The translations under genes were made by a program, and so were the position numbers. Below, piece after piece: positions 33,310 through 42,445 of a DNA stretch of 64,000 nucleotides. The stretch is from Rhodopseudomonas sp. (lineage in GTDB: Bacteria > Pseudomonadota > Alphaproteobacteria > Rhizobiales > Xanthobacteraceae), in assembly GCA_016124795.1 (NCBI GenBank), contig WGNB01000019.1, positions 118,235 through 182,234 of the forward strand. The letters are read 5' to 3'. Positions within the stretch are counted from its first letter, which is position 1, and each line of letters opens with the position of its first letter. The notes below the pieces were generated by a model. It worked only from the letters and a program-made list of their open reading frames with translations, made no database searches and was not told the DNA's origin.

Positions 33310-33933
33310 TTGAGCACCGTTGATCCGCAAGCGCCGCGCCACAGTCTGATCGAGGACATCTTCGCGATTGTCGTCGGCACGCTGCTGGTGTCGTTCGGCA
33401 TCGCCATGTTCAAGCAGGCCGGGCTTCTGACCGGCAGCACCGCCGGTCTGGCGTTCCTGACTTATTACGTCACCGGCATTCCGTTCGGCGTCGCCTTCTT
33501 CGTCATCAATCTGCCGTTCTATTATCTCGCTTTCATGCGGATGGGTTGGCGCTTCACCGTCAAGACCTTCTGCGCGGTCGGCTTGGTGTCGGCGATGTCG
33601 GAAACCCATACTCATTTCATCTCGTTTGCCGCGGTCGATCCGTTCTATACCGGGCTGCTCGGCGGATTGATCATGGGCGTCGGCTTTCTCGCCTTGTTTC
33701 GCCATCAGGCCAGCCTCGGCGGCGTCAATATTCTCGCGCTCTACGTTCAGGACCGTTACGGCATCCGCGCCGGCAAGCTGCAAATGGCGATCGATCTGAC
33801 CATCCTGGCGGTGTCTTATTTCGTCATCGACGGCAAGGCGATGCTGGCCTCGGTGGTCGGCGCGGTGGCGATCAATGCGGTGATCTGGATGAACCATCGC
33901 CGCGACCGCTATGTCGCCTGGTCGGCGCCGTAG
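33310..33933 (+). CDS. YitT family membrane protein
   Basis: The 207-residue protein has five or six hydrophobic helices and YitT-type phrases: IVVGTLLVSFGIAMFKQAGLLTGSTAGLAFL, GIPFGVAFFVINLPFYYLAF, GGLIMGVGFLALFRHQASLGGVNILAL. The function of YitT proteins is not established. Translation appears to start at TTG 33310. A five-codon open frame beginning ATG 33296 encodes the same first five residues (MSTVD) and ends at a TGA that overlaps the TTG, which looks like a 14-bp tandem duplication at the start site. Confidence 0.85.
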   Translation: MSTVDPQAPRHSLIEDIFAIVVGTLLVSFGIAMFKQAGLLTGSTAGLAFLTYYVTGIPFGVAFFVINLPFYYLAFMRMGWRFTVKTFCAVGLVSAMSETHTHFISFAAVDPFYTGLLGGLIMGVGFLALFRHQASLGGVNILALYVQDRYGIRAGKLQMAIDLTILAVSYFVIDGKAMLASVVGAVAINAVIWMNHRRDRYVAWSAP

Positions 33934-33957
33934 ACGTTTCACGATCTGGCCCATGGC

Positions 33958-33992
33958 AAACCCCGCCGGCTCGGATGAGCGCGGCGGGGTTT
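33958..33992. terminator. Bidirectional intrinsic terminator between convergent genes
   Basis: AAACCCCGCCG (33958-33968) pairs with CGGCGGGGTTT (33982-33992) as a perfect 11-bp stem. It ends with GGTTT on each strand and lies between the YitT family gene (plus) and the tiny membrane protein gene (minus), so it can serve both. Confidence 0.75.
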
Positions 33993-34022
33993 GTCGTTGA
34001 GCGTTCAGTCCGGATCGGCAGG

Positions 34023-34097
34023 TCAGGCGGCGCCGAGCAGCATCAGCACCAGAATCAGGCTGACGGGTACGCCGAGCAACCAGAGCAGAATAGGCAT
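34023..34097 (-). CDS. 24-residue single-helix membrane peptide
   Basis: This very short gene encodes MPILLWLLGVPVSLILVLML followed by LGAA. It is one hydrophobic helix with a central Gly-Val-Pro kink. A strong site, CAGGAGAG, precedes the ATG at good spacing, which makes translation likely despite the length. It lies 27 bp downstream of the 322-residue membrane protein gene on the same strand, so it is probably in its operon. Similar micro-proteins occur in Rhizobiales (general knowledge); function unknown, perhaps a regulator of a membrane partner. Confidence 0.6.
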   Translation of the reverse strand: MPILLWLLGVPVSLILVLMLLGAA

Positions 34098-34124
34098 GTG
34101 GCTCTCCTGTCGGTTCGAGTGAGT

Positions 34125-35093
34125 TTATCGGGCGGCGGCAAGCCGGGCGCGTTCGGCATCGGTGAGATACCAATCGCGGTTGCGCAGATTGCCGCCTTCG
34201 ATAGCGGCCAGCGCCGCCGACAAAGCGCCGGCCAGCATCGCGAAGGCGAGCCAGAAGGCGAAAGCGGCGCTCGATTTGCGCGCGGCGTCGGTGGCCGATT
34301 TGGCTTGCGCGATCACCTGATCGACACGCTGTTCGGCTTCCGGCTGGGTCAGGCCGGTGTGCATGACGATGAGGCTGGCGATATAGGCGCGGTCGGCGGC
34401 GGAGACGGCGCCGTGGCGGCCAAGTCCGTTGGCGATCAGGCGGCCCAGTTCGCTGCGATTAACGTCGTTCGCCGGCGTCGGCGATGGCGCGGTGATGCTG
34501 CCGCCTTGCAGCGGCGGTGGGGTTTGGCCGGTCGCGGTCGGCGAGGTCGCGGCTTCGCTCGTCTGACGCTGCGCTTGTTGTGCGGTCGGCGCCGGCGGGA
34601 CAGCGGCCACGCCGTTGACGGCGGGCGCCGGTCGCATCAGCCGGTCGATGGTGGTGGCGGCGACAGTGCTCGATGCCGACGCAAGGCCGGCGCCGGTCTG
34701 GCCGATGATGGCCGAGGTCGCGCCGCCCAGCACGGTGACGGTGACCACGGTGGCCAAAGCCCAGGTGACAAAGCCGTGCGCCGAGTCGCGGAAATAGCGT
34801 TCGTGCGAATGCACGGTCGGCCATTGCGGACGCAGACGGCCCGCCAGATAGCCGCCGATTGTCGATGACAGCATTGCGATCACGATCAGATAGATGCCGG
34901 CGCTGATGGTGAAGCCGGTCGCGGACAGACCTTGTCCGCTATATGGCGAGATCACCGAAAAGCCGACGCCAACGCCAAAGGCGACGAGCACCAGCGTCAA
35001 CGCGGCCGATGCGATCGCACCGGCAATGATGGCCCGCCAGCTGACGGCCGCTTCGGCGTCGCTGACGGTGGTGGAGTCGATAACGGTAGCCAT
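34125..35093 (-). CDS. Membrane protein of unknown function with disordered periplasmic or cytoplasmic linker
   Basis: The 322-residue protein has about five membrane segments: WRAIIAGAIASAALTLVLVAF, ISAGIYLIVIAMLSSTIGGYLAG, GFVTWALATVVTVTVLGGATSAIIG and, at the C-terminus, FAFWLAFAMLAGALSAALAAI. Between the third and last lies a Pro/Ala/Thr/Gln-rich linker (about 155-215). A short phrase GRLRPQWPTVHSHERYFRDSAHGF after TM2 is probably conserved. I do not recognise a named family. It probably forms an operon with the 24-residue peptide. Confidence 0.7.
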   Translation of the reverse strand: MATVIDSTTVSDAEAAVSWRAIIAGAIASAALTLVLVAFGVGVGFSVISPYSGQGLSATGFTISAGIYLIVIAMLSSTIGGYLAGRLRPQWPTVHSHERYFRDSAHGFVTWALATVVTVTVLGGATSAIIGQTGAGLASASSTVAATTIDRLMRPAPAVNGVAAVPPAPTAQQAQRQTSEAATSPTATGQTPPPLQGGSITAPSPTPANDVNRSELGRLIANGLGRHGAVSAADRAYIASLIVMHTGLTQPEAEQRVDQVIAQAKSATDAARKSSAAFAFWLAFAMLAGALSAALAAIEGGNLRNRDWYLTDAERARLAAAR

Positions 35094-35272
35094 GGTCGAA
35101 GCCTCCCAGCATGCGGATTAGTCACGCAAGTGGGCAGTCAACGGTCGATGGCAGACTTGGTTCCGGCGTCGCTGCGGTCGACCGGGATCGGTACGCGACG
35201 GCGCGATCAGGCGAGGGCAAAGCCGATGGCGGAAATTGCGGCCTTCGCGACCGGTCAACGACGGTGCCTGGC

Positions 35273-35782
35273 CTAGCGGCCGAAACTCGTCATCACGTCG
35301 CGCATGCGCGAGGCCTTGCTGGCCAAGGGATCGACCGCCACAGGCGGCGTCAGCCGGCTTTCGCAGTCGACCTGATTGATCGCCAGCGTGCGTCCGGTTC
35401 TGTTGTCGAATTGTATCTCCTCGCACAGCCGGTCGTTCGAGGAAAAGACGATCGAGCCGATGCCGCGGGCCTTCGCCTCGCGCGCGTTCGACTCGGCCAA
35501 GGCCTTCGCGGCTTTCGCTTTGGCCATGGCGACCGCTGCGTCATGGGCGCGTATCGCCGGCAGCATAAAAAACAATCCCGACAGGATCGCGATCAGGATC
35601 GTCGCCGCGGTGATGAAACGTCGCGCGTCGCCTTTGCGGACCCAGAGCACGGCCTTGGCCGGCGCGCGGACGATGCGGTGATGGATGCGGGGCGCGGCGA
35701 TCTTGGCCGGGGCGGCGTTGCCCATGAATGTCCGGAATGGCGGCGGCGCCGCCGTGGCCGGGACGAATGAAGGAACTGTCAT
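35273..35782 (-). CDS. Hypothetical single-pass membrane protein
   Basis: The 169-residue protein has a Pro/Ala/Arg-rich N-terminus, one membrane helix (about residues 57-77, ITAATILIAILSGLFFMLPAI), an Ala/Lys-rich helix (AVAMAKAKAAKALAESNAREAKA) that may form a coiled coil, and a small C-terminal domain (IVFSSNDRLCEEIQFDNRTGRTLAINQVDCESRL) with two cysteines. No function can be assigned. It stands alone, upstream of the 322-residue membrane protein gene. Confidence 0.65.
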   Translation of the reverse strand: MTVPSFVPATAAPPPFRTFMGNAAPAKIAAPRIHHRIVRAPAKAVLWVRKGDARRFITAATILIAILSGLFFMLPAIRAHDAAVAMAKAKAAKALAESNAREAKARGIGSIVFSSNDRLCEEIQFDNRTGRTLAINQVDCESRLTPPVAVDPLASKASRMRDVMTSFGR

Positions 35783-36032
35783 GGCGACAGCCTACGCCTG
35801 CGGGCTTGCGGAGTTTTCAAGATTGCCGGTCAAATTGTATCAAACGTAACCGATCGGCATTCGCGGGACGACGTGTAAGCTCAAGGGTTTGTAAATATAA
35901 TCCAGTTTATCATTTCGCCTTATGAGTTTGCGTCATCGATATTTAGCGTTTGTCTGACACTAATACCACCGGAGCCTGCATTAGAGGCGTTGGCTGCCCC
36001 GCTTATTTTTCCATCGTCTTCGGTATTGCGCG

Positions 36033-38422
36033 ATGACTCCAGCCATGCCCTTCAGGGCCGTGTCGGAATTTTTATTCGGGCCGTCCATTAATATCAGCGA
36101 TCTCGACGAGCCGGAGCGCCGCAAGGTTCGGGCGGCACAGGTTAACGTCATCGTCCAACTGACGCCGCTGACCATCTCGATCAATCTGGCCAACGTCGCC
36201 GTCGTCGTGCATTTCCTCTGGGACATCGCGTCGCGGCCGTTTCTGCTGGTCTGGGCGATGACCGTTGTTGCTCTGGCGAGCCTCGGCCTGATGCCCTGGC
36301 TGCGTTCGCGCACCAGCGTGCCGAGCGGCGTATCGGCGCGCGGCGTCCGGCAAGTGGAATCGCATGGCGCCTTGCTGGCGATGGCCTGGGGCGCCTTGCC
36401 AATGCTGCTGTTGCCCGGCGCCGATCTGATGACCCAGTTGTTTCTGATTTTCCTGATGACCGGCATGATGTCGGGCGGCGCGTTCTGCATGTCGACCTTG
36501 CCGCGCGGCGGTCTGGCCTATACCTGGCTCATGGCCGGCGAAACCGCGGTCGGGCTGCTGTCCTCGGGGCAGCCCCAATTCGCCTATATCTGCATCCTGC
36601 TGCTGACTTACGCCTTCTTCCTGTCGCGCAATCTGGTGGCGCGCGGTGTCGTCTTCGTTCAGCATTTGCGCAACCAGATGAAGCTCGAGGCGCAGGGCGA
36701 TTTGATCGGTCTCTTGCTGACCGATTTCCAGGAACACGCCAGCGATTGGCTGTGGGAGACCGACGCCAGCGGCAACCTGCGTCACGTCTCGGATCGCTTC
36801 GCCGAAGCCGCCGGCAAGCTGCCGGCGCAATTGCAGGAAACGCCGCTGGCCGAATTATTGTCCGGCAAATCCGGCTATAATCCGTCACAGGTGGTTGAGG
36901 TTCTCAATCACATGACGCGCAAATCGGCGTTCCGCGATATCGTGGTGCCGATGCGGGTTGGCGACGCGCGGAAATACTGGATGCTGTCGGCCAAGCCGGT
37001 GTTCGATGCCAATGGCACTTTCACCGGCTATCACGGCGTCGGCGCCGATGTGACCGAAAAGCGCCTCGCCGAAGAGCGCATCACGCATCTGGCCTATAGC
37101 GACATCGTCACCGGCCTGCCGAACCGGTTGGCGTTCTGCGAGCAGGTCGACCGCGTGCTGTCGGCGGCGCGCCTCAACGGCCAGTCGGCGGCGCTGCTGT
37201 GCTTCGATCTTGATCGCTTCAAGTCGATCAACGATACCCGTGGTCATGCTTTCGGCGATGCATTGTTGGCCAGCGTCGGCAAGCGGATCAAGGCCTGCGC
37301 GCGCGATCGCGATATCGTGGCGCGGCTGGGCGGCGATGAATTCGCGATCCTGCAAATCGATCCGGTGCTGCCGACCGATACCATGATCCTCGCGCGTCAG
37401 GTTCTCGACGCTTTCAAGGTGCCGTTCCGGCTCGAGCAGGGCGACATCGCGATCAATACCAGCATCGGCATCGCGATCGCGCCGGACGATGGCTGGAAGA
37501 TCGACAGCCTGCTGAAGAAAGCGGATCTCGGCCTTTACGCCGCCAAGGCCGATGGCGCCGGTTGCTTCCGCTTCTTCGAGGCCGAGATGGAAGCCGGCGC
37601 GCACCGTCGCCGCGCCTTGGAGGACGGTCTGCGGTCCGCGCTGCAGAACGGCGAGCTGGAAGTCGCGTTCCAGCCGCTGGTCGATCTGCATAGCTGGTCG
37701 CTGGCCGGCTGCGAAGCGCTGGCGCGCTGGAAGTCGCCGGAGTGGGGCTATGTTTCGCCGGCCGAATTCATTCCGGTGGCCGAAGCCGCCGGCTTGATCG
37801 ATGAAATCGGCGAGTTCGTGTTGCGCACCGCCGTCGCCGAGGCGCGGCGCTGGCCGGCCGATACGGTGGTGGCGGTCAATTTATCGCCGGCGCAATTCAA
37901 GAACCAGAATCTGCTGGCGACGGTAGTTTCGGCCTTGGCCGAAAGCGGTCTGCCGCCGGCCCGGCTCGAACTGGAAGTGACCGAGTCGATCTTCCTCGAC
38001 AACGCCGATGGCGCATTGGCGATGTTGCAAAATCTGCGGACGTTGGGCGTGCGCACGTCGCTCGACGATTTCGGCACCGGCTATTCGTCGCTCAGTTATC
38101 TGCGGCGTTTCCCTTCGACAAGATCAAGATCGACAAGTCGTTCATCGACGATGTCGGCGCCCGCGATGAAAGTCTGGCGATCATCCGCGCCATTGTTGCG
38201 CTCGCCAATGCACTCGGCATGTCGACCACCGCCGAGGGCGTCGAGTCGGTCGCGCAGGTTGCCAAATTGCGCGATGCCGGCTGCACGCAGATCCAGGGCT
38301 ATGTGTTTTCGCCGCCGCGCGCGGCCGGCGATATCCGCGCGATGTTCGCGCCGCGTCTGCCGGCGATCGAGTGTGACGACACCGCGGTGCCGGCCGGACA
38401 GACCGCCGTCAGCGTGGCCTGA
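36033..38422 (+). pseudogene. Membrane PAS-GGDEF-EAL c-di-GMP enzyme, interrupted by a one-base frameshift
   Basis: The protein has an N-terminal membrane region with about five helices (residues 45-200), a PAS domain (about 237-345, DWLWETDASGNLRHVSDRF), a GGDEF diguanylate cyclase domain with an intact LGGDEFAI (about 433) and an EAL phosphodiesterase domain with CEALARW (about 561) and LDDFGTGYSSL. After YLRRFP the reading frame is lost: CCC at 38111-38113 needs one more base for the expected FDKIKIDKSFIDD, which appears in the next frame and continues to a normal EAL end at 38422 (TTAEGVESVAQV, GYVFSPPRAAGD). Without correction the frame runs on to 38588 with nonsense and overlaps the next gene. 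This is either a real inactivating deletion in the EAL domain or a sequencing error in a short homopolymer. Confidence 0.88.
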
Positions 38423-38553
38423 CATTTCGCCTGATTTTATGGGCCTTTCCGGCGCGGCGAGGGCCTTGCCGGCGCCCGGCCGGGCGGTCTCTTCCATTTC
38501 CGAGGGGCGATACCTACATCGAGCTTCGTCAATACGAACCCCAGAAGACGACC

Positions 38554-39561
38554 ATGCTCGATTTTTCCGAAAGCGATCGCGCGCCTGACGAGTTCGAGTC
38601 GGATGCGGTAGCGTCCGACAGCGACTTGCTCGACGCTTATTCCAATGCCGTAACACACATTGCCGACCAGGTCGGACCGGCCGTGCTGCGCGTCGAAACG
38701 CGCGGCGCGGGCGGCAAGCCCGGCGGCACCGGCTCCGGCGTGGTGATCGCGCCCGATGGACTGGTGCTGACTAATTGCCACGTCGTCGAAGGCGCCAAGG
38801 AGGTGCGGCTGATGGATGCCGAGGGCCGCGTCATGGAAGCGCGCTCGCTCGGCGTCGATCCCGACACCGACCTGGCTTTGCTGCGCGCCGGTTCCGCGCG
38901 CAATCTGCCGCATGCGCGGCTCGGCGATTCAAAGCGATTGAAGCGCGGTCAATTGGTGGTCGCGATCGGCAATCCGCTGGGCTTTGAATCGACCGTCACC
39001 GCCGGCGTCATATCGGCGCTCGGCCGCTCATTGCGGGCACGCAATGGTCGGCTGATCGAGGACGTCATCCAGACCGACGCGGCGCTCAATCCCGGCAATT
39101 CCGGCGGGCCGCTGGTGTCGTCGCGTGGCGATGTGATCGGCATCAACACCGCGGTGATCCGCGGCGCGCAGGGCATCTGTTTCGCCGTCGCGTCCAACAC
39201 CGCGCAATTCGTGCTGAGCGAATTGATCCAGCACGGCCGGGTGCGGCGGGGTTATATCGGCGTGTCGGGTCAGACCGTGCAGGTCGCGCGCAATCATGCG
39301 CGGTTTGCCGGCATCGAGAATACCTCCGGCGCGATGGTGACGGCGCTGGATGCCAAGGGTCCGGCCGCACTCGCCGGGCTGATGAGTCTCGATGTCATTG
39401 TGCGTGCCGATGGCGTGCCGGTGACCGGCGTCGACGATCTGGTCCGGCTGCTCAACAGCGAACGGATCGGCCGCACCATCGACATCGATGTGCTGCGGCG
39501 CGGCCAGTTGCGGACCTTCAAGGTGACGCCGCCGGAACGGCCGCTGGCGAAGGCCGCTTGA
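38554..39561 (+). CDS. Trypsin-like serine protease of the HtrA/DegP family (S1C), no signal peptide
   Basis: The 335-residue protein has a chymotrypsin-fold domain with the triad His76 (LTNCHVVEG), Asp104 or Asp106 (DPDTDLALL) and Ser183 (NPGNSGGPLV), then one PDZ domain (about 240-325; RGYIGVSGQ, GLMSLDVIVRADGVPV). HtrA proteases degrade or refold damaged envelope proteins, but the N-terminus here is acidic (LDFSESDRAPDEFESDAV) with neither signal peptide nor membrane anchor, which suggests a cytoplasmic form. The start ATG is well placed and upstream sequence offers no export signal in frame. Confidence 0.9.
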   Translation: MLDFSESDRAPDEFESDAVASDSDLLDAYSNAVTHIADQVGPAVLRVETRGAGGKPGGTGSGVVIAPDGLVLTNCHVVEGAKEVRLMDAEGRVMEARSLGVDPDTDLALLRAGSARNLPHARLGDSKRLKRGQLVVAIGNPLGFESTVTAGVISALGRSLRARNGRLIEDVIQTDAALNPGNSGGPLVSSRGDVIGINTAVIRGAQGICFAVASNTAQFVLSELIQHGRVRRGYIGVSGQTVQVARNHARFAGIENTSGAMVTALDAKGPAALAGLMSLDVIVRADGVPVTGVDDLVRLLNSERIGRTIDIDVLRRGQLRTFKVTPPERPLAKAA

Positions 39562-39594
39562 GCGGCGCGCGCGGATCGTGACGCGGGCAAAGAA

Positions 39595-39624
39595 ATGGGC
39601 CCGCACCGCTCGAGTGGGGCCCAT
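39595..39624. terminator. Strong hairpin between convergent genes
   Basis: ATGGGCCC (39595-39602) pairs perfectly with GGGCCCAT (39617-39624), extended by CAC/GTG past a one-base bulge. It lies 34 bp after the protease gene and downstream of the convergent PsiF-repeat gene. There is no long U-run, so the efficiency is uncertain. Confidence 0.55.
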
Positions 39625-39710
39625 GATCTTATCGGCGTTCTGCGGGCCGAAGCCGGGATAGCGCGGAGCTGTCCTGAAACGCTCGGCCCGCTATCGGCCT
39701 TGCCGCGTCG

Positions 39711-40058
39711 TTACTTCTCGCCGCCGGCCGGCGCTTCGCCCGACGGCGTCATCATCGCGGCGGGCGGCGCGGCGGTCGGGCTGGCCGGCTTCTTGGCCGC
39801 CGGCTTTTTCTTGGTCGCGGTCTGCTTCATCGCAGCCTTGCGCGCCGCCGGCTCGTAATTGGCGTTGCCCATGCACTTCTTGATGAAGGCGGCGCGCTCT
39901 TTGCCTTCGAGCTTGTCGTTGTCGGCGCCAAATTTGCAGGTTTCCATTTTCTGCTCTTTGGTCGCCGCATGAGCCTGATTGAAGGCGGGCGCGACCATGA
40001 GCAGCGCGGACAGCAGGCTGAGGGCTGCCACGGGCAGGGTTGCCTTGGTCGATTGCAT
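39711..40058 (-). CDS. Exported PsiF-repeat protein
   Basis: The 115-residue protein has a signal peptide (MQSTKATLPVAALSLLSALL, cleavage near AHAAT) and one PsiF-type repeat: KMETCKFGADNDKLEGKERAAFIKKCM, where two cysteines bracket the 'GKERaaFikkC' helix. The C-terminus is a Lys/Ala/Pro-rich tail. PsiF in E. coli is phosphate-starvation inducible; the molecular role is unknown. ATG 40058 is preceded by GGAGCGA and gives a clean signal peptide, so the longer frame to 40178 is rejected. Likely periplasmic. Confidence 0.85.
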   Translation of the reverse strand: MQSTKATLPVAALSLLSALLMVAPAFNQAHAATKEQKMETCKFGADNDKLEGKERAAFIKKCMGNANYEPAARKAAMKQTATKKKPAAKKPASPTAAPPAAMMTPSGEAPAGGEK

Positions 40059-40214
40059 CGGCGTCGCTCCATTATCGTCGTAAAGTGAAATCGGATCGTG
40101 CGGATCGTTTGTCGCGTGTGATCCTAGCATGGTTTGGCGAAAGTGTGGTGGGGCCGCGATTTTGCCGCATCGCCACAATTGACGGGGCGGCAGCGATGCG
40201 CTGCAACATAGCGG

Positions 40215-42275
40215 TTAGCGCAGCGCCGCCGCGATATTGCCGCCGTCGACCGTGGTGATATCGGCGGTGGTCTTGAGCGCCAGAGCCTGGGCGAGGAAGG
40301 CCTGCGCGACGTCCTCGGCTGTGACCTCGCGGCCGAGCAGGTTCCCGCTCATATAGTCCTTCTCGCTGACGCCACGCGCCTTGGCGCGATCCTTGATGAA
40401 GTCGCCGGTCAACAGGCCGGAGCGGATACGGTCGGCATTGACCGCATTGGCGCGGATGCCGTCGGCGCCGTAATCGAGCGCGTATTGCCGGACTAGAAAT
40501 AAGGTGGCGGCTTTCGGCAGGCCGTAGGGACCGAAATTGGCGCCCGGATTGACCGCCTGTTTCGATACGTTGAACAGCAGGCAGCCGCCGGTGCCCTGCT
40601 TGAGCATGATCGCGACGGCGGCCTGCGCCGCTTTCTGGTGGGCGAAGAAGTTCAATTCGAAGCTCTCGCGCAGGATCGCTTCGTCGACCTCGCCGATCTT
40701 GCCTTGCCAGGCCGCGCCGGCATTCGACACCAGGATATCGACGCCGCCAAAGCGATTGACGACCCGCGCGAAGGCGGCTTGCACCGACCTGGCGTCGGTG
40801 ACGTCGCATTCAATCGCCAGCGCCGCGCCGCCGATGGTCTTGGCCTGCGCCTGGGCCGCTGTCAGGTCTCGGTCGAGCAGGGCGACTTCGGCGCCAGCCT
40901 TGGCGAAGGCGCGGGCGGTGGCGGCGCCAATCGCCCCGGCGCCGCCGGTGATGACGGCAACCTGGCCGGCCAGCGGCAGCGGTTTGGCCGCGCCGAGCTT
41001 GGCCTGTTCGAGCGGCCAGTATTCGCAGTCGAACATGTCGGCTTCCGGGATCGACTCGAAGCGGCCAATGGCTTCGGCATCGGTGATGGTCGCGATCGCG
41101 GCCTCGGCGAGATCGGCGGCGATGCTGGCGGCCTTGGCATTGCCGCCGAGGCCGAACAGGCCGAGCCCCGGCACCAGCACGACGCGCGGCGTCGGCTCGA
41201 GCATGATGCGGCTGCCGCCGACCCGCGCATTGTTGCGGGCGAAGTAGTCGCGGTACTGCGCCACGAAAGCCGACACCGCCTGACGGGTGGCCGTGGCAAA
41301 GTCTGTTTCCTTGCCGCCTTGCGGCGGCGGCACGACCAGCGGCCAGTTCTTGGTGCGGATGGTGTGGTCGGGGGTGATGACGCCGCGCTGGCTGTAATCG
41401 GGCAGGTCGCGTCCGTTGACGAAATTCAGGATCGCGTCGTCGCTGCGGAAATCGAGGATCAGCCGCGACCACGCGCCTTCGTTCCTGGTGTCGGCGAGCG
41501 CGCAGGCGCCGCGCACGATCGGTGCGATCTCGGCGACCGACGCGATCTGCTGCGGCATCGTTGCGGTGACGAATACCGCCTTGCGGTTGGTGCGCAGGGC
41601 TTCCTCGGCCAGTGTCACCATCTCGATCATGCGTTCGTAAGCTTCGCGCGCATCGGCGCCGAAGGTGAAGATGCCGTGTTTCTCCAGGATCAGCCCGATC
41701 ACCTTCGGATCGGCGTCGAATACCTCGGCCGATTTCTTGGCCAGCCCGAAGCCGGGCAGGATGTAAGGCACGATGCCCATGCGCGCGCCGTAAACATCGC
41801 GCGCCCGTGCCGGACCGTCCGGCTGGTCGATTAGCCCGAGCACGGCGGCGGAATGCGTGTGGTCGACGTAAACATGCGGCACGAAAGCATGCAGCAGCGT
41901 TTCGACTGACGGGTTCGGCGCCATCGGATCGAGCAAGCTGGCGCGCTGCACCCGCACCATTTCGTCGTCGGCCATCGCGTCGCGCGCGCGCAGCCGGCGC
42001 AGCGCGTCGAGCCGGACCGCCGGCATGCCGGCCGGTTCGATGGTCGCCATGTCCCAGCCCGAACCTTTGACGCAGAGAACCTCGGTGGCGTCACCGATCA
42101 GATCGGTCATCTTTGTCTTGACCGAAGTATTGCCGCCGCCGTGCAGCACCAGCTTGGGATCGCGGCCAAGCAACTGTGTGGTGTAGACCCGCAAGGCCAG
42201 ATCGGCGGCAATGCCGGTTTGGGCGTAGCGATCGACGGTGGCTGCGGCGTCGGCCTCGTTCCACTGCGACTTCAT
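40215..42275 (-). CDS. Bifunctional class II aldolase/short-chain dehydrogenase (RhaD/RhaE-like)
   Basis: The 686-residue fusion has an N-terminal class II aldolase/adducin domain (about 1-400; LHGGGNTSVKTKM, VKGSGWDMATIEPAGMPAV, the zinc-binding pair in VYVDHTHSAAVLGL, LEKHGIFTFG) and a C-terminal SDR domain (about 430-686; VAVITGGAGAIGAATARAF, ECDVTDA, VSNAGAA, FNVSKQAV, YGLPKAATLFLVRQYALDYG). In the rhamnose pathway such a fusion (RhaEW-type) cleaves rhamnulose-1-phosphate and oxidises lactaldehyde; no other sugar genes are nearby, so the substrate remains open. It lies downstream of rne, separated by a terminator. Confidence 0.9.
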   Translation of the reverse strand: MKSQWNEADAAATVDRYAQTGIAADLALRVYTTQLLGRDPKLVLHGGGNTSVKTKMTDLIGDATEVLCVKGSGWDMATIEPAGMPAVRLDALRRLRARDAMADDEMVRVQRASLLDPMAPNPSVETLLHAFVPHVYVDHTHSAAVLGLIDQPDGPARARDVYGARMGIVPYILPGFGLAKKSAEVFDADPKVIGLILEKHGIFTFGADAREAYERMIEMVTLAEEALRTNRKAVFVTATMPQQIASVAEIAPIVRGACALADTRNEGAWSRLILDFRSDDAILNFVNGRDLPDYSQRGVITPDHTIRTKNWPLVVPPPQGGKETDFATATRQAVSAFVAQYRDYFARNNARVGGSRIMLEPTPRVVLVPGLGLFGLGGNAKAASIAADLAEAAIATITDAEAIGRFESIPEADMFDCEYWPLEQAKLGAAKPLPLAGQVAVITGGAGAIGAATARAFAKAGAEVALLDRDLTAAQAQAKTIGGAALAIECDVTDARSVQAAFARVVNRFGGVDILVSNAGAAWQGKIGEVDEAILRESFELNFFAHQKAAQAAVAIMLKQGTGGCLLFNVSKQAVNPGANFGPYGLPKAATLFLVRQYALDYGADGIRANAVNADRIRSGLLTGDFIKDRAKARGVSEKDYMSGNLLGREVTAEDVAQAFLAQALALKTTADITTVDGGNIAAALR

Positions 42276-42356
42276 GATCGGTGTTCAACTCGCGGCGTTC
42301 GGTTGTGTCGATTGGCGATGTTTGTCGCTTTCATAATGCCGCGGGGCGGCGAACGC

Positions 42357-42390
42357 AAAACGCCCCCGGGACGGTTGTCCCGGAGGCGTC
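42357..42390 (-). terminator. Intrinsic terminator of rne
   Basis: Read on the minus strand, GACGCCTCCGGGAC pairs with GTCCCGGGGGCGT around the loop AACC and is followed by TTTT. It lies about 55 bp past the rne stop and before the aldolase/dehydrogenase gene. Confidence 0.75.
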
Positions 42391-42445
42391 TTATTTCTGT
42401 CATCGGCGGCGCGCCTTCGATGCGCCGCGAGTCGTCGTCGCCGGC

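Noticed and set aside
32017..34173. 718-codon minus-strand open frame
   Set aside because: It is the shadow of phaZ and the YitT family gene, and it also covers the real small peptide gene and the terminator.
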